A DNA stretch of 64,000 nucleotides from Microbulbifer sp. ALW1. Lineage in GTDB: Bacteria > Pseudomonadota > Gammaproteobacteria > Pseudomonadales > Cellvibrionaceae. Location of the stretch: assembly GCF_009903625.1 (NCBI RefSeq), contig NZ_CP047569.1:826001-890000 (forward strand), given 5' to 3'. The stretch's first letter is position 1, and each line of letters opens with the position of its first letter. The translations under genes and the position numbers were made by a program. The notes under the pieces were generated by a model. The model saw nothing but the letters and a program-made list of their open reading frames with translations. It did not search any database and was not told the DNA's origin. Below are positions 1-8,490 of the stretch, in pieces.

Positions 1-1
1 C

Positions 2-382
2 GCATCACCCGAATCCCTTTCAGCGCCAGACCCGGAAGCGGATCAGCGTCGTCGCGCCGCCGACTACCTGCCAGATGACGATGTGGTGAAACCGGCGGAC
101 GAGTACCTGCCGGAGGAAGAGGAAGAAGACGAGGATCTGGAAGATCCCGAATACCCCGAACACCTGCACGATCACGGCGAACCGGAATTCAATCCGCACC
201 ACCCGGATCATTTCAAGCACGAAGAGGATGAGGCCTGGGCGGAAGTGGATCGCCTGGATCCGGCAGAATCTTACAGCAGTGAAGGTGGCAGTAGTGATGG
301 GGGCAGCAAAGAGGGTGCTGCCAACACCGCAAGCCCCTCCCCCAGCGACAAGTCCACCGAGGCGGAAGACAAGCGTCAATGA
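2..382 (+). CDS. tatB: Sec-independent translocase subunit TatB, C-terminal part (5' end outside window)
   Basis: The reading frame is open from the first bases of the window and ends at a TGA that overlaps the tatC start (ATGA at 379-382). Only the C-terminal tail is present, about 126 residues. It is extremely acidic: a Glu/Asp run near residue 40, then proline and histidine-rich segments and a Ser/Gly tail. The membrane helix and amphipathic helix that define TatB lie upstream of the window. The identification rests on the translational coupling to tatC and on the fact that TatB tails are long, charged and poorly conserved. TatB helps TatC recognise folded twin-arginine substrates at the inner membrane. 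A fused or unrelated acidic protein cannot be excluded from the tail alone. Confidence 0.75.
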   Translation, partial: ASPESLSAPDPEADQRRRAADYLPDDDVVKPADEYLPEEEEEDEDLEDPEYPEHLHDHGEPEFNPHHPDHFKHEEDEAWAEVDRLDPAESYSSEGGSSDGGSKEGAANTASPSPSDKSTEAEDKRQ

Positions 383-1128
383 GTGAAAAAGACCAGCCGT
401 TTATCGAACACCTGATCGAGATGCGGGACCGCCTGCTGAAAACCCTGCTGGTGGTTATTGCCATCTTTGCCTGCATGGTGCCTTTTGCCAACGAAATCTA
501 TGACTTTGTTGCCGATCCGCTGCAGGCGCGCCTGACCGAAGGCGCCGGCATGATTGCCACCGAGGTCACCTCGCCCTTCCTGACGCCTTTTAAAACCACC
601 TTTGTGCTGGCGTTCTTCGTCGCCATTCCCTTTGTGCTCTATCAGTTCTGGGCGTTTATTGCTCCCGGCCTGTACAAGCACGAAAAGCGCCTGATCGCCC
701 CGCTGATGTTTTCCAGCATCTTTCTGTTTTACGCGGGCATGGCGTTTGCCTACTTTGTGGTGTTCCCGCTGATTTTTGATTTTTTCATCAGTTCTGCCGA
801 TGCCGATATCAAAGTAATGCCGGATATCCGCAGTTACCTGGACCTGGCGCTTAAGTTATTTTTCGCCTTCGGTTTTGCCTTTGAAATTCCCATCGCGACT
901 ATTCTTTTGATCTGGAGCGGCGCCATCTCCGCCAAGGATTTGGCCAAAAAACGCCCCTATGTCATCGTCGCCTGTTTTGCTGTGGGTATGCTGCTGACGC
1001 CGCCGGATGTCATTTCCCAGACACTGCTGGCGATTCCCATGTGGCTGCTGTTTGAGATTGGTGTCTTTTTTGGGCGCTGGATCAAGCGCGGCAAGCGCGA
1101 CGAAGAGGCGTCCGAACGCGAAGCCTAA
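379..1128 (+). CDS. tatC: Sec-independent protein translocase TatC
   Basis: The 249-residue protein has the usual TatC length and six hydrophobic segments. The N-terminal cytoplasmic motif with HLIEMRDRLL (residues 11-20) matches the conserved TatC signature, and Glu102 in the YKHEKR segment corresponds to the glutamate needed to bind twin-arginine signal peptides in E. coli. TatC is the receptor core of the Tat export complex in the inner membrane. Its start codon overlaps the tatB stop, so the two are translationally coupled in a tatABC operon whose first part is off the window. The tail is short and basic/acidic (RGKRDEEASEREA), as expected for the cytoplasmic C-terminus. Confidence 0.97.
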   Translation: MSEKDQPFIEHLIEMRDRLLKTLLVVIAIFACMVPFANEIYDFVADPLQARLTEGAGMIATEVTSPFLTPFKTTFVLAFFVAIPFVLYQFWAFIAPGLYKHEKRLIAPLMFSSIFLFYAGMAFAYFVVFPLIFDFFISSADADIKVMPDIRSYLDLALKLFFAFGFAFEIPIATILLIWSGAISAKDLAKKRPYVIVACFAVGMLLTPPDVISQTLLAIPMWLLFEIGVFFGRWIKRGKRDEEASEREA

Positions 1129-1175
1129 GCTGGCAAGGCTGCCGGGCCACTTCTGGGGCCTGGCACGGAGAGCAG

Positions 1176-2000
1176 ATGCAGGAGTCGAGGATACCGTCCG
1201 GGAAGTGCCTGAACTTTCCGACCTTTCCAACCTTAAGAGTCGCGCTAAGAGTCGCGCTGCTGCTGAGCCTGCTCGGCTTGCTGCCGGCAACTGTTAGCCA
1301 TGGGGCCAACACGAAGCCCCCCTGCGCGATATTGATCCACGGCATCACCAAGGATTCCTCCTCCATGGTCGCCATTGAAAAAGCCCTGGTCGATGCAGGC
1401 TTTTTTGCGATAAACCTCGACTACCCCTCACGAAAATTCCCGATCGAAACTCTGGCGGTAGAGACCATTCCCCGCGGCCTTGCAGCCTGTGAAAAAGCTA
1501 ATGCAGCACCGGTGTATATGGTTGCGCACTCCATGGGTGGTTTGCTGGTGCGGCAGTATTACGAAAGCCGCGACACCAGTCAGCTGGCTGGCGTCGTCAT
1601 GCTGGGCCCACCCAACCGGGGCAGCCGCCTGGGCAACTTCCTGTCCTGTATTCCCTGGATCAAAGACGTCAACGGTCCCGCGGGCAAGCAGATGGGGGTG
1701 GATGAGCGCAGTGTGCCCAGCCGCCTGGGCCCGGTGAAGTTCCCTCTGGGAGTTGTCGCCGGAACCCGCTCATTCAACCCGCTGTTCTCGGCGATCATCC
1801 ACGGCGACGACGACGGCATTGTGGGATTGCCGAGCACTTATGTGGAAGGTGTTTGTGCGCGGGTGCAGTACCCCGTTACCCACGACAACCTGACCGATGA
1901 CCCGCGTGTTATTGATCAGGTGGTGCACTACCTGCAATCCGGAACATTCGCCGGTGAGCAGGTGGAGTACTTCCGTTGCGGCAACGATACGTCGCGATAA
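1176..2000 (+). CDS. secreted alpha/beta hydrolase, lipase/esterase-like
   Basis: The 274-residue protein starts with a basic region and a hydrophobic stretch (about residues 21-44) that looks like a signal peptide. The mature part has an alpha/beta hydrolase core: an HG oxyanion motif at 55-56, the nucleophile elbow AHSMGG with Ser119, an acidic DDDG segment at 211-214 and His236 in PVTHDNL, in the order expected for the catalytic triad. This resembles triacylglycerol lipase/PGAP1-like esterases. Substrate is unknown. It lies 47 nt after tatC with a GGAGAG ribosome site and could be cotranscribed with the tat genes. Its 3' end runs into a 13-bp tandem repeat. Confidence 0.82.
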   Translation: MQESRIPSGKCLNFPTFPTLRVALRVALLLSLLGLLPATVSHGANTKPPCAILIHGITKDSSSMVAIEKALVDAGFFAINLDYPSRKFPIETLAVETIPRGLAACEKANAAPVYMVAHSMGGLLVRQYYESRDTSQLAGVVMLGPPNRGSRLGNFLSCIPWIKDVNGPAGKQMGVDERSVPSRLGPVKFPLGVVAGTRSFNPLFSAIIHGDDDGIVGLPSTYVEGVCARVQYPVTHDNLTDDPRVIDQVVHYLQSGTFAGEQVEYFRCGNDTSR

Positions 2001-2006
2001 AAAATT

Positions 2007-2045
2007 ACGACAAAAAGCCACGACAAAAAGCCACGACAAAAAGTC
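2007..2045. repeat. 13-bp direct tandem repeat, three units
   Basis: Three near-identical copies of the unit acgacaaaaagcc begin at 2007, 2020 and 2033 (the last ends in tc). The sequence gtcgcgata occurs on both sides, at 1991-1999 and 2043-2051, that is 52 bp or four units apart, so the array probably grew by slippage from the end of the upstream hydrolase gene. No coding function is seen. Confidence 0.8.
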
Positions 2046-2090
2046 GCGATATAAAGTGCGATGTGTAGGTGGGGTGAGGTGACAGGTGGG

Positions 2091-2324
2091 TCAGTGTGCA
2101 GTGAGGAACAGACACGCGGCGCAGAAAAACGCGACAGTCACGGCGATCAGCTCCCGATTGTGTGCACCTTGTGCCACTATGATGAGAAGTGCCAGTGGGG
2201 GCAGTGCAATGGCGAGCACGCCGAGTAGTGTGGAATCCCGGAACGCGAGCCGCATTAGATAAATCCACAGCACGACGCCCAATACCAGCGTGAAGATCAG
2301 TGAAACCGCCGCGACAGGTTGCAT
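2091..2324 (-). CDS. small predicted membrane protein, function unknown
   Basis: The 77-residue product (ATG at 2324) has three strongly hydrophobic segments and a short polar linker, as in small inner-membrane proteins. I do not recognise a family. The frame extends upstream to a GTG at 2378 (95 residues), but that extra part consists of a repeated phenylalanine-rich FGK pattern encoded in low-complexity DNA. The ATG lies in the same CATG as the possible start of the divergent aminopeptidase gene, so the two starts cannot both have normal upstream signals outside the other gene. It is supported only by hydrophobicity and an open frame, hence modest confidence. Confidence 0.45.
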   Translation of the reverse strand: MQPVAAVSLIFTLVLGVVLWIYLMRLAFRDSTLLGVLAIALPPLALLIIVAQGAHNRELIAVTVAFFCAACLFLTAH

Positions 2325-3591
2325 GGAAACTTTCCCAAATACTTTCTCGAACGCCTTCCCGAACACTCTCCAGAACACTTTACCGAATAAGTGCCTGGCA
2401 AAAATAAAGTTAGCTGTTTCTGGCGGGCGTGTATCCAGATGGCGTAAATCTGCCCTGAAGCATGGCGGGCTACTGTTGCTGCTGTTGCTGGCGCTGCTGG
2501 TTTCCGGGTGTGAAACCGTACACTTCTACTCGCAGGCGGCTACCGGACAGCTGAAAATTCTCGCCGGGCGCAAATCCATCGATGGACTGGTGGCGGATGA
2601 GCAGACAGATCCCAAGCTGAGAAAACAGCTGCAACTGGTGCAATCCATCCGCGCCTACGCCGCCGCCGAGCTGCACCTGCCGGTGGGAACCGCTTACAGC
2701 GAATTTACCCAGCTCAAAGACGAATACGCGTTGTGGAACCTGGTGGCGGCACCGGAGTTTTCCCTGTCGCCCAAACGCTGGTGCTACCCGATTGCCGGCT
2801 GTGCCAGTTACCGCGGCTATTTTGACAAGCAGGACGCCAGAAACCAGGCCGGGCGCATGCGCGCTGAAGGCTATGACGTTTACCTGGGGCCGGTACCGGC
2901 GTATAGCACCCTCGGTTGGTTCGATGATCCGGTGCTGTCCAGTTTCGTGAACTGGAAGCCGGAGCGGCTGGCGAGCCTGCTGTTTCACGAGCTGGCACAC
3001 CGGCGGGTGTACATCGGCGGGGATACTGCCTTCAACGAAAGTTTCGCCACCGCGGTATCGCAACTGGCGCTACCGGACTGGCGCCGGCGCCAGGGCATTC
3101 CTGCGCCCAAGGTAAAAAGTGTCGAACAGGCGAGGCGCGTCAATGGCCTGATGGTGGCCGCGCGCAAACAATTGCAGGCGCTGTACAGCTCGGACAAGAG
3201 CGATGCGGAAAAGCGCGTGCAAAAAGCGCAGACACTGCAGCAGCTGCGTAGTTGCTACCGGAAAATGTCCGAAGGTTGGGTGGAGGACAAGAAATTTTCC
3301 AGTCTGGTGGAGCAGACCAATAACGCTACATTGGCACTGGTGAGCGAGTATCAATCCAAGGTGCCGGCGTTTGTACAGCTGTTCAAAGACACCGGTAAAG
3401 ACTGGGATGCGTTTTATATGGCGGTGGAGCAACTGGGTGCGCGCCCGCAAGACGAGCGCAAGGCGCGGCTCGAGGCGTTGAGCCAGCGCGCTCAGGCTGC
3501 TGCCCGCCAAACGGCAAACAATCAGGCTTCCAGCAAAAAGGTCACGGGCCCGTCGTTGCAGAGCGACACCTGCATGTCGGCGGCAAACTGA
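2323..3591 (+). CDS. predicted aminopeptidase, zinc-dependent lipoprotein (COG4324-like)
   Basis: The protein of about 422 residues has a poly-leucine segment ending in a lipobox with Cys63 (LVSGC), so it is probably anchored to a membrane as a lipoprotein. An HELAH motif at about 222-226, followed by NESFAT with a third likely ligand Glu, identifies a gluzincin-type metalloprotease; the surrounding sequence resembles the predicted aminopeptidase family COG4324. The start is uncertain: GTG at 2290 and ATG at 2323 are the only normal starts upstream of the lipobox, and both leave an unusually long basic N-terminus encoded in repetitive DNA. The 3' end overlaps the convergent dtd gene by 70 nt. 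Substrate is unknown. Confidence 0.83.
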   Translation: METFPNTFSNAFPNTLQNTLPNKCLAKIKLAVSGGRVSRWRKSALKHGGLLLLLLLALLVSGCETVHFYSQAATGQLKILAGRKSIDGLVADEQTDPKLRKQLQLVQSIRAYAAAELHLPVGTAYSEFTQLKDEYALWNLVAAPEFSLSPKRWCYPIAGCASYRGYFDKQDARNQAGRMRAEGYDVYLGPVPAYSTLGWFDDPVLSSFVNWKPERLASLLFHELAHRRVYIGGDTAFNESFATAVSQLALPDWRRRQGIPAPKVKSVEQARRVNGLMVAARKQLQALYSSDKSDAEKRVQKAQTLQQLRSCYRKMSEGWVEDKKFSSLVEQTNNATLALVSEYQSKVPAFVQLFKDTGKDWDAFYMAVEQLGARPQDERKARLEALSQRAQAAARQTANNQASSKKVTGPSLQSDTCMSAAN

Positions 3592-3968
3592 CCGCCGGCC
3601 ACGGGCAGTTCCTCGGGCAGCCTGGCGCGCGCCTGGGACAGGAAATATTCATACAGTGCCTCAGCCTGCTGCGGCGTGGCGCCGCGGCTGAAGCTGGGGC
3701 GCAGTCCCTTGGCGGTATCCGCCACCAGGGTGAACTGGCTCACCACCAGCAGGCCGCCACCCGCCTGCTGCACATTCAGGTTCATCTTGCCCTGGTCATC
3801 GCTGAAAATGCGGTAGTGCAATACCTTGTGTAGTAGCTTGTCCGCAGTCTCCGGAGAATCCGTTGCTTCCACACCCAGCAACAGCAGAATCCCGTGATCG
3901 ATGGCACCGACAGATTCACTGTCTACTTCCACTTTCGCGTGCTTTACCCGCTGAATCAGGCCTTTCAT
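3522..3968 (-). CDS. dtd: D-aminoacyl-tRNA deacylase
   Basis: The 148-residue protein carries both hallmark motifs of DTD, SQFTL at 77-81 and NDGPVTF at 138-144 near the C-terminus, and has the normal family length. The enzyme hydrolyses D-aminoacyl-tRNA (and glycine mischarged on tRNA-Ala) in the cytoplasm and so prevents misincorporation. It is transcribed divergently from the prolyl oligopeptidase gene and its last 70 nt overlap the end of the aminopeptidase gene tail to tail. Confidence 0.97.
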   Translation of the reverse strand: MKGLIQRVKHAKVEVDSESVGAIDHGILLLLGVEATDSPETADKLLHKVLHYRIFSDDQGKMNLNVQQAGGGLLVVSQFTLVADTAKGLRPSFSRGATPQQAEALYEYFLSQARARLPEELPVAGGQFAADMQVSLCNDGPVTFLLEA

Positions 3969-4064
3969 CGATAACCTCTTCTAAAATGCTACTAGTCGCT
4001 GGATGCCTGGCGGCGAATTCCCTAGATTAGCCCACTGATCGCCAATAAAAAACCGGAAACCCCC

Positions 4065-6191
4065 ATGAAGAAAACCGCCTTGGCCCTGATTGCCGTGGGT
4101 ATTGCTGCCGCTGCCGCGATTGCCGCCAACAGCGAACAGTCACCATCCAAGTACCCGGAGACCGCCAGCGTCCCGCAGACAGATGACTATTTCGGCACCA
4201 GTGTGAGCGACCCCTACCGCTGGCTGGAAGATCAGGGCTCCAAGCCGGTGAATGACTGGGTCAAGGCACAAAATGACTTCGCCCTGCCGAAACTGAAAGC
4301 ACTGCCGGGCTGGCAGAAAATCAACGACCGCCTCACCGAACTGTGGCAGTACCAACAGTACGGGGTGCCCTACAAAAAAGCCGGACAGGTTTTTTACGAG
4401 TACAACGACGGCAGTTGGGACCAGAGTGTGTTTTACAGCACCCGGGATATCCACAAGGAAGGCGGCGTGGTGCTCGACCCCCGCAGCCTGAGTAAGGACG
4501 GGACCATCGCCGCCAAGCGTTATTCGGTCAGCCCCAACGGCCGCTATCTGGCCTATGGCACTTCCGACGGCGGCACTGACTGGACCGACTACCAGGTGCG
4601 CGACCTGAAAACCCGCCGCCTGATTCCCGATCGCCTGACCGGCATCAAGTTTAGTGGCGCCAGCTGGGCCAAGGACGAATCCGGCTTTTACTACAGCCGT
4701 TATCCGTTTAACGCCGACGGCAGCGCGGACGACAGCAAACAGGTGGCGGTGTATTTCCACAAAATTGGCGAGCCCCAGAGCCGCGATCAGCTGGTGTACG
4801 AAATCACCGATCACGCAACCCGCAACCCGGAAGCGCAGGTCAGCGACGACGGCAACTACCTGGTTTTCGGTATTTTTGATGGCTACGACAGCAACGGGGT
4901 TTATTACCGGGACCTGCGCGATGACAAGGTGCCGCTAGTGAAATTGCTCGATAACTGGGATGGGCTCTACACCTATCTCGGCAACAGCGGAAAAACCTTT
5001 TATTTCGAGACCAATGCCGGTGCCGCCAACGGCAAGCTTGTTGCCATTGATCTGGACAAGCCGCAGAAATCCAACTGGAAAACCCTGGTGCCGGAACAGA
5101 AAGAGGCACTGCAAGGTGCCAGCTTGATCGGCGGACGTTTTGTGCTGCACTACCTGAAAGACGCCACCTCCAAAGTAGTGGTGACGGACCTGGATGGCAA
5201 ACAGCAGTACGAACTGAAACTGCCGGGCATGGGTACGGTGGAAGGCTTTTACGGTGAGCCGGGCGACAGCGAAACCTATTACGCTTTCAGTAATTTCCTG
5301 ACGCCGCCCAGCATCTACAAACTGGATGTTGCCAGCGGGAAAAGTGAAAAAGTAAAACAGCCAGATTACCCGGCGGATTTTTCTGATTACACCGTCAGCC
5401 AGCATTTTATTCCAAGCAAGGACGGCACCAAGGTGCCCATGTTCCTGGTGCATAAAAAAGGAATGAAAAATGACGGCAGCAACCCGACCCTGCTTTACGG
5501 TTACGGCGGCTTCAACGCCGCCCAGTTGCCCCAGTTCTACACCCGTTTTGCCGGTTGGTTGGATATGGGGGGCACCTTCGCGATGGTGAACCTGCGCGGC
5601 GGTAGCGAGTACGGTGGTGACTGGCACAAGGCCGGTACCAAGCTCCAGAAGCAGAATGTGTTCGACGATTTTATCGGCGCGGCCGAGTGGCTGATCGGAA
5701 AAAAAGTCACCTCACCGGAAAAGCTCGGCATTATGGGGCGCTCCAACGGCGGCCTGCTGGTGGGGGCCACCGAGGTACAGCGCCCGGAGCTGTTCAAGGT
5801 TGCCCTGCCCATCGTCGGCGTACTGGATATGTTGCGCTACCACACCGCTTCCGCCAACGCGCGTCAGTGGTCCAGTGACTACGGCCTGTCGGAAAACAAG
5901 GAAGAGTTCGCAGCGCTCTACGCCTACTCGCCAGTGCACAACACCAAGAAAGGCCGCTGCTACCCCGCTACCCTGATCACCACGGCCGATCGCGATGACC
6001 GCGTGGTGCCCTGGCACAGCTACAAGTTCGCCGCAGTACTGCAGCGGGATCAGGGGTGTGACAATCCCATCTATCTCGCGGTGGAAACCCGCGCGGGTCA
6101 CGGCGCCGGCAAGCCTGTGTGGATGCAGGTGGAAGATTTCACCAACCAGTATGCGTTCCTGGCCAATGAACTGGGGCTGGAAATTCGGTAG
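4065..6191 (+). CDS. prolyl oligopeptidase, S9A family, exported
   Basis: The 708-residue protein has an N-terminal signal peptide (about residues 1-21, alanine-rich) and then the two-part architecture of prolyl oligopeptidases: a beta-propeller region to about residue 420 and a C-terminal alpha/beta hydrolase domain. The catalytic residues are visible: Ser560 in GRSNGG, Asp645 in DRDDRVVP and His679 in RAGHGAG. The enzyme cleaves short peptides after proline; the signal peptide places it in the periplasm or outside. A single gene with its own upstream region, divergent from dtd. Confidence 0.95.
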   Translation: MKKTALALIAVGIAAAAAIAANSEQSPSKYPETASVPQTDDYFGTSVSDPYRWLEDQGSKPVNDWVKAQNDFALPKLKALPGWQKINDRLTELWQYQQYGVPYKKAGQVFYEYNDGSWDQSVFYSTRDIHKEGGVVLDPRSLSKDGTIAAKRYSVSPNGRYLAYGTSDGGTDWTDYQVRDLKTRRLIPDRLTGIKFSGASWAKDESGFYYSRYPFNADGSADDSKQVAVYFHKIGEPQSRDQLVYEITDHATRNPEAQVSDDGNYLVFGIFDGYDSNGVYYRDLRDDKVPLVKLLDNWDGLYTYLGNSGKTFYFETNAGAANGKLVAIDLDKPQKSNWKTLVPEQKEALQGASLIGGRFVLHYLKDATSKVVVTDLDGKQQYELKLPGMGTVEGFYGEPGDSETYYAFSNFLTPPSIYKLDVASGKSEKVKQPDYPADFSDYTVSQHFIPSKDGTKVPMFLVHKKGMKNDGSNPTLLYGYGGFNAAQLPQFYTRFAGWLDMGGTFAMVNLRGGSEYGGDWHKAGTKLQKQNVFDDFIGAAEWLIGKKVTSPEKLGIMGRSNGGLLVGATEVQRPELFKVALPIVGVLDMLRYHTASANARQWSSDYGLSENKEEFAALYAYSPVHNTKKGRCYPATLITTADRDDRVVPWHSYKFAAVLQRDQGCDNPIYLAVETRAGHGAGKPVWMQVEDFTNQYAFLANELGLEIR

Positions 6192-6238
6192 TCTGGGTGT
6201 TTTAGGGCGGCTTGTGCCGCCCGGTTAATGGGGGTGAT

Positions 6239-7288
6239 ATGCACGCTTTTGTAACCGGCGGTACCGGCTTTCTCGGTGCCAATCTGATTGAGCAACTGAT
6301 TGCCGATGGCTGGCAGGTAACCGCCATGCATCGCCCAGGCTCCAATATCCAGCGGCTGCAGGCCCTGGGAGCGACCCCGGTCGAGGCCTCGCTGGATGAT
6401 GTGGCTTCCCTGCAGCGCGCCATGACTGCGAATGTGGATAAAAAGGTCGATGCGATTTTTCACCTGGCCGCCAATACCAGCATGTGGCGCGGTGGTGACA
6501 GGCAGCAGTGGCAGGACAATGTGGTGGGCGCGGGCAATATTGCCCGGGTTGCGCGCCAGCAGTTTGCCAGCCAGGGCGCGCCCGGACGCCTGATTGTCAC
6601 CAGCTCTATTTCCGCCTATGGCTACCACACCAGCCCCATCGATGAAGAAAGTGCGAAGCTGGCGGACGATCCGAAGCACCATTACCACTACAGCAAAAAG
6701 CGTGCGGAGCTTGCTGTGCGTGAGGAGATTGCGCAGGGACTGGATGCGGTATTCCTGAACCCCTGTGGCATTGTCGGCAAGTACGATGTGTCCAGCTGGG
6801 CGCAGACCTTCTTTATGATTCAGCAGGATCGGCTACCGGGTGTGCCGCCGGGCTCCGGTTCTTTCTGCCACGCCGGTGCGGTGGCGCGCGCCCATATCGA
6901 TGCTTTCCATAAAGGCCGGTGTGGCGAAAACTATATTCTCGCCGGAACTGATGCCAGCTTCCTGGAATTCTTCGGGAAAATTGCCGAGCTGGTGGGCAAG
7001 CCGGCCCCCACCAGCACTACGCCGGCACTTTTGATTCGTGCCATGGCACAGCTGCAGGATCTTGCGGCGCGCTTGAGCGGCCGTGAACCGGCGCTAACCC
7101 CGCAAAAGGCCGCGATGATCACCCGGCGGGTGGTGGCCAGCAGTGACAAGGCCAAGCGCGAGCTGGGCTACCGCGACACGGTGAGTCTCGACGAAATGCT
7201 GCGGGAATCCCGGGACTGGCTGGTGGCTGAGGGGCTGCTCAAGCTGTCCGGCTCCCGGTCGGACGAGCTGGGCGCAAGCGGGGGATAA
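6239..7288 (+). CDS. NAD-dependent epimerase/reductase, extended SDR family
   Basis: The protein of 349 residues begins with the Rossmann fingerprint GGTGFLG (residues 7-13) and has a tyrosine-lysine pair in HYHYSKKR of the SDR type, preceded by a TSSISAYG segment. It resembles dihydroflavonol 4-reductase-like and NAD-dependent epimerase/dehydratase proteins; the substrate is not evident. I chose the ATG at 6239, which follows a purine-rich GGGGGTG site and starts right before the first strand, over an in-frame upstream GTG at 6212. The downstream 29-codon frame begins one base after the stop. Confidence 0.85.
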   Translation: MHAFVTGGTGFLGANLIEQLIADGWQVTAMHRPGSNIQRLQALGATPVEASLDDVASLQRAMTANVDKKVDAIFHLAANTSMWRGGDRQQWQDNVVGAGNIARVARQQFASQGAPGRLIVTSSISAYGYHTSPIDEESAKLADDPKHHYHYSKKRAELAVREEIAQGLDAVFLNPCGIVGKYDVSSWAQTFFMIQQDRLPGVPPGSGSFCHAGAVARAHIDAFHKGRCGENYILAGTDASFLEFFGKIAELVGKPAPTSTTPALLIRAMAQLQDLAARLSGREPALTPQKAAMITRRVVASSDKAKRELGYRDTVSLDEMLRESRDWLVAEGLLKLSGSRSDELGASGG

Positions 7289-7289
7289 G

Positions 7290-7379
7290 GTGAATCGGCG
7301 CAATCTGGTCTTTATTCTGGTGATGACGCTGCTGGTGCTGCAGTTGATCCAGCACTATTTCTTTTCCGGCCCGGCCTGA
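7290..7379 (+). CDS. candidate small membrane peptide, 29 residues
   Basis: A GTG one base after the epimerase stop opens a 29-codon frame ending in TGA at 7377-7379. The product has a basic start (NRR) followed by about 20 hydrophobic residues rich in Leu, Val, Ile and Phe, a typical single membrane helix. A purine-rich GGGGGATAA precedes the start. It is too short to assign to a family. It could be a real small protein translated by coupling with the epimerase, or chance. Confidence 0.35.
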   Translation: MNRRNLVFILVMTLLVLQLIQHYFFSGPA

Positions 7380-7554
7380 CGGGTTCCACCAAAACCCGGA
7401 ACCAACTGGCATTTTTGGCATTCCGCTAAACAGGATTGTCGGTCGCGGAGGCCTGGCGCACTAGTGTGCTGGCCCTGGCCGCTGCCCTTGTCATATTCTT
7501 GCGTCCTACTGTCATAAATTCCGTCAAATAAATTCACGCACAGGAGATGTATTC

Positions 7555-8409
7555 GTGGAAGGACTCAAAGCACAGCTCGAGGAACTCTGGCCGGTAGTGA
7601 TGGACGTCGGGCTGAATGTGCTCTGGGCGATACTGGCACTCGTCATCACCTGGGTTGCCGCCAAACTGGTGTCGCGAGCGGTCAACCGCCTGACCGAGCG
7701 CGGAATTGACGAAACCCTGGTGCCGGTGCTTGAAACCCTCGCCGTGTGGGGCACCTACGTGGTGGGCGGCCTGGTGGTGCTGGACATCTTTGGTGCGAAT
7801 ACCACTTCGCTGGTGGCGCTGCTGGGTGCTGCCGGCCTCGCCATCGGCCTCGCGCTGAAAGACACCCTGCAGAGTATTGCCGCGGGCTTTGTGCTGTTGG
7901 GTCTGCGCCCCTTTCGTGTGGGTGAGACCATTCAGTTCGGCAGCATTATTGGCACCGTGCGCAAGATTGGCCTGTTCACCACCGAGCTGGACACCCCGGA
8001 CGGCCTGCGCATCTCGGCCCCCAACGACAAGGTCTGGGGCGAGACCCTGACCAACTTCACCCGCAACGCCAGCCGCCGAATCGAGATCATTGCCAGCATT
8101 GCCTACGGTGACGATATCGAAACCGGCATGAATGTACTGCGAAAACTGGTGGCGGACGAGCCGCGGGTTCTCGCGGACCCTGAACCCGCCTATGCGGTGC
8201 GGGCGCTGGCGGACAGTTCGGTGAACCTGCACCTGAGGGCCTGGGTAAAAACCGATGAATACTGGGATGTGTACTGGGCGCTGATGAAAAAGCTCAAGCC
8301 GGCGCTGGAAGCCGAGGGGCTGACAATCCCCTTCCCGCAGCGGGATCTGCACATCATCACCGGAACCGAGAAAAAAATGGTCGGGGCCGATGCCCTGGAA
8401 CAGGAATGA
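7555..8409 (+). CDS. small-conductance mechanosensitive channel, MscS family
   Basis: The 284-residue protein has the MscS layout: two or three N-terminal membrane helices, a glycine/alanine-rich pore helix (LLGAAGLAIGLALKDTLQS, about residues 88-107), then the beta domain starting with PFRVGE and a cytoplasmic alpha/beta vestibule. It opens on membrane tension to release solutes at hypo-osmotic shock. The GTG start at 7555 follows a strong AGGAGAT ribosome site at 7542-7548. Length matches E. coli MscS (286). It stands as a single gene. Confidence 0.95.
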   Translation: MEGLKAQLEELWPVVMDVGLNVLWAILALVITWVAAKLVSRAVNRLTERGIDETLVPVLETLAVWGTYVVGGLVVLDIFGANTTSLVALLGAAGLAIGLALKDTLQSIAAGFVLLGLRPFRVGETIQFGSIIGTVRKIGLFTTELDTPDGLRISAPNDKVWGETLTNFTRNASRRIEIIASIAYGDDIETGMNVLRKLVADEPRVLADPEPAYAVRALADSSVNLHLRAWVKTDEYWDVYWALMKKLKPALEAEGLTIPFPQRDLHIITGTEKKMVGADALEQE

Positions 8410-8490
8410 ATTCGGCTTTGTATCAAAGCTGGTTGTTTAATAACGCGTTCATAAACGTATTTTCTTTAAAACAGTAAAGAGGCGAAAGCT

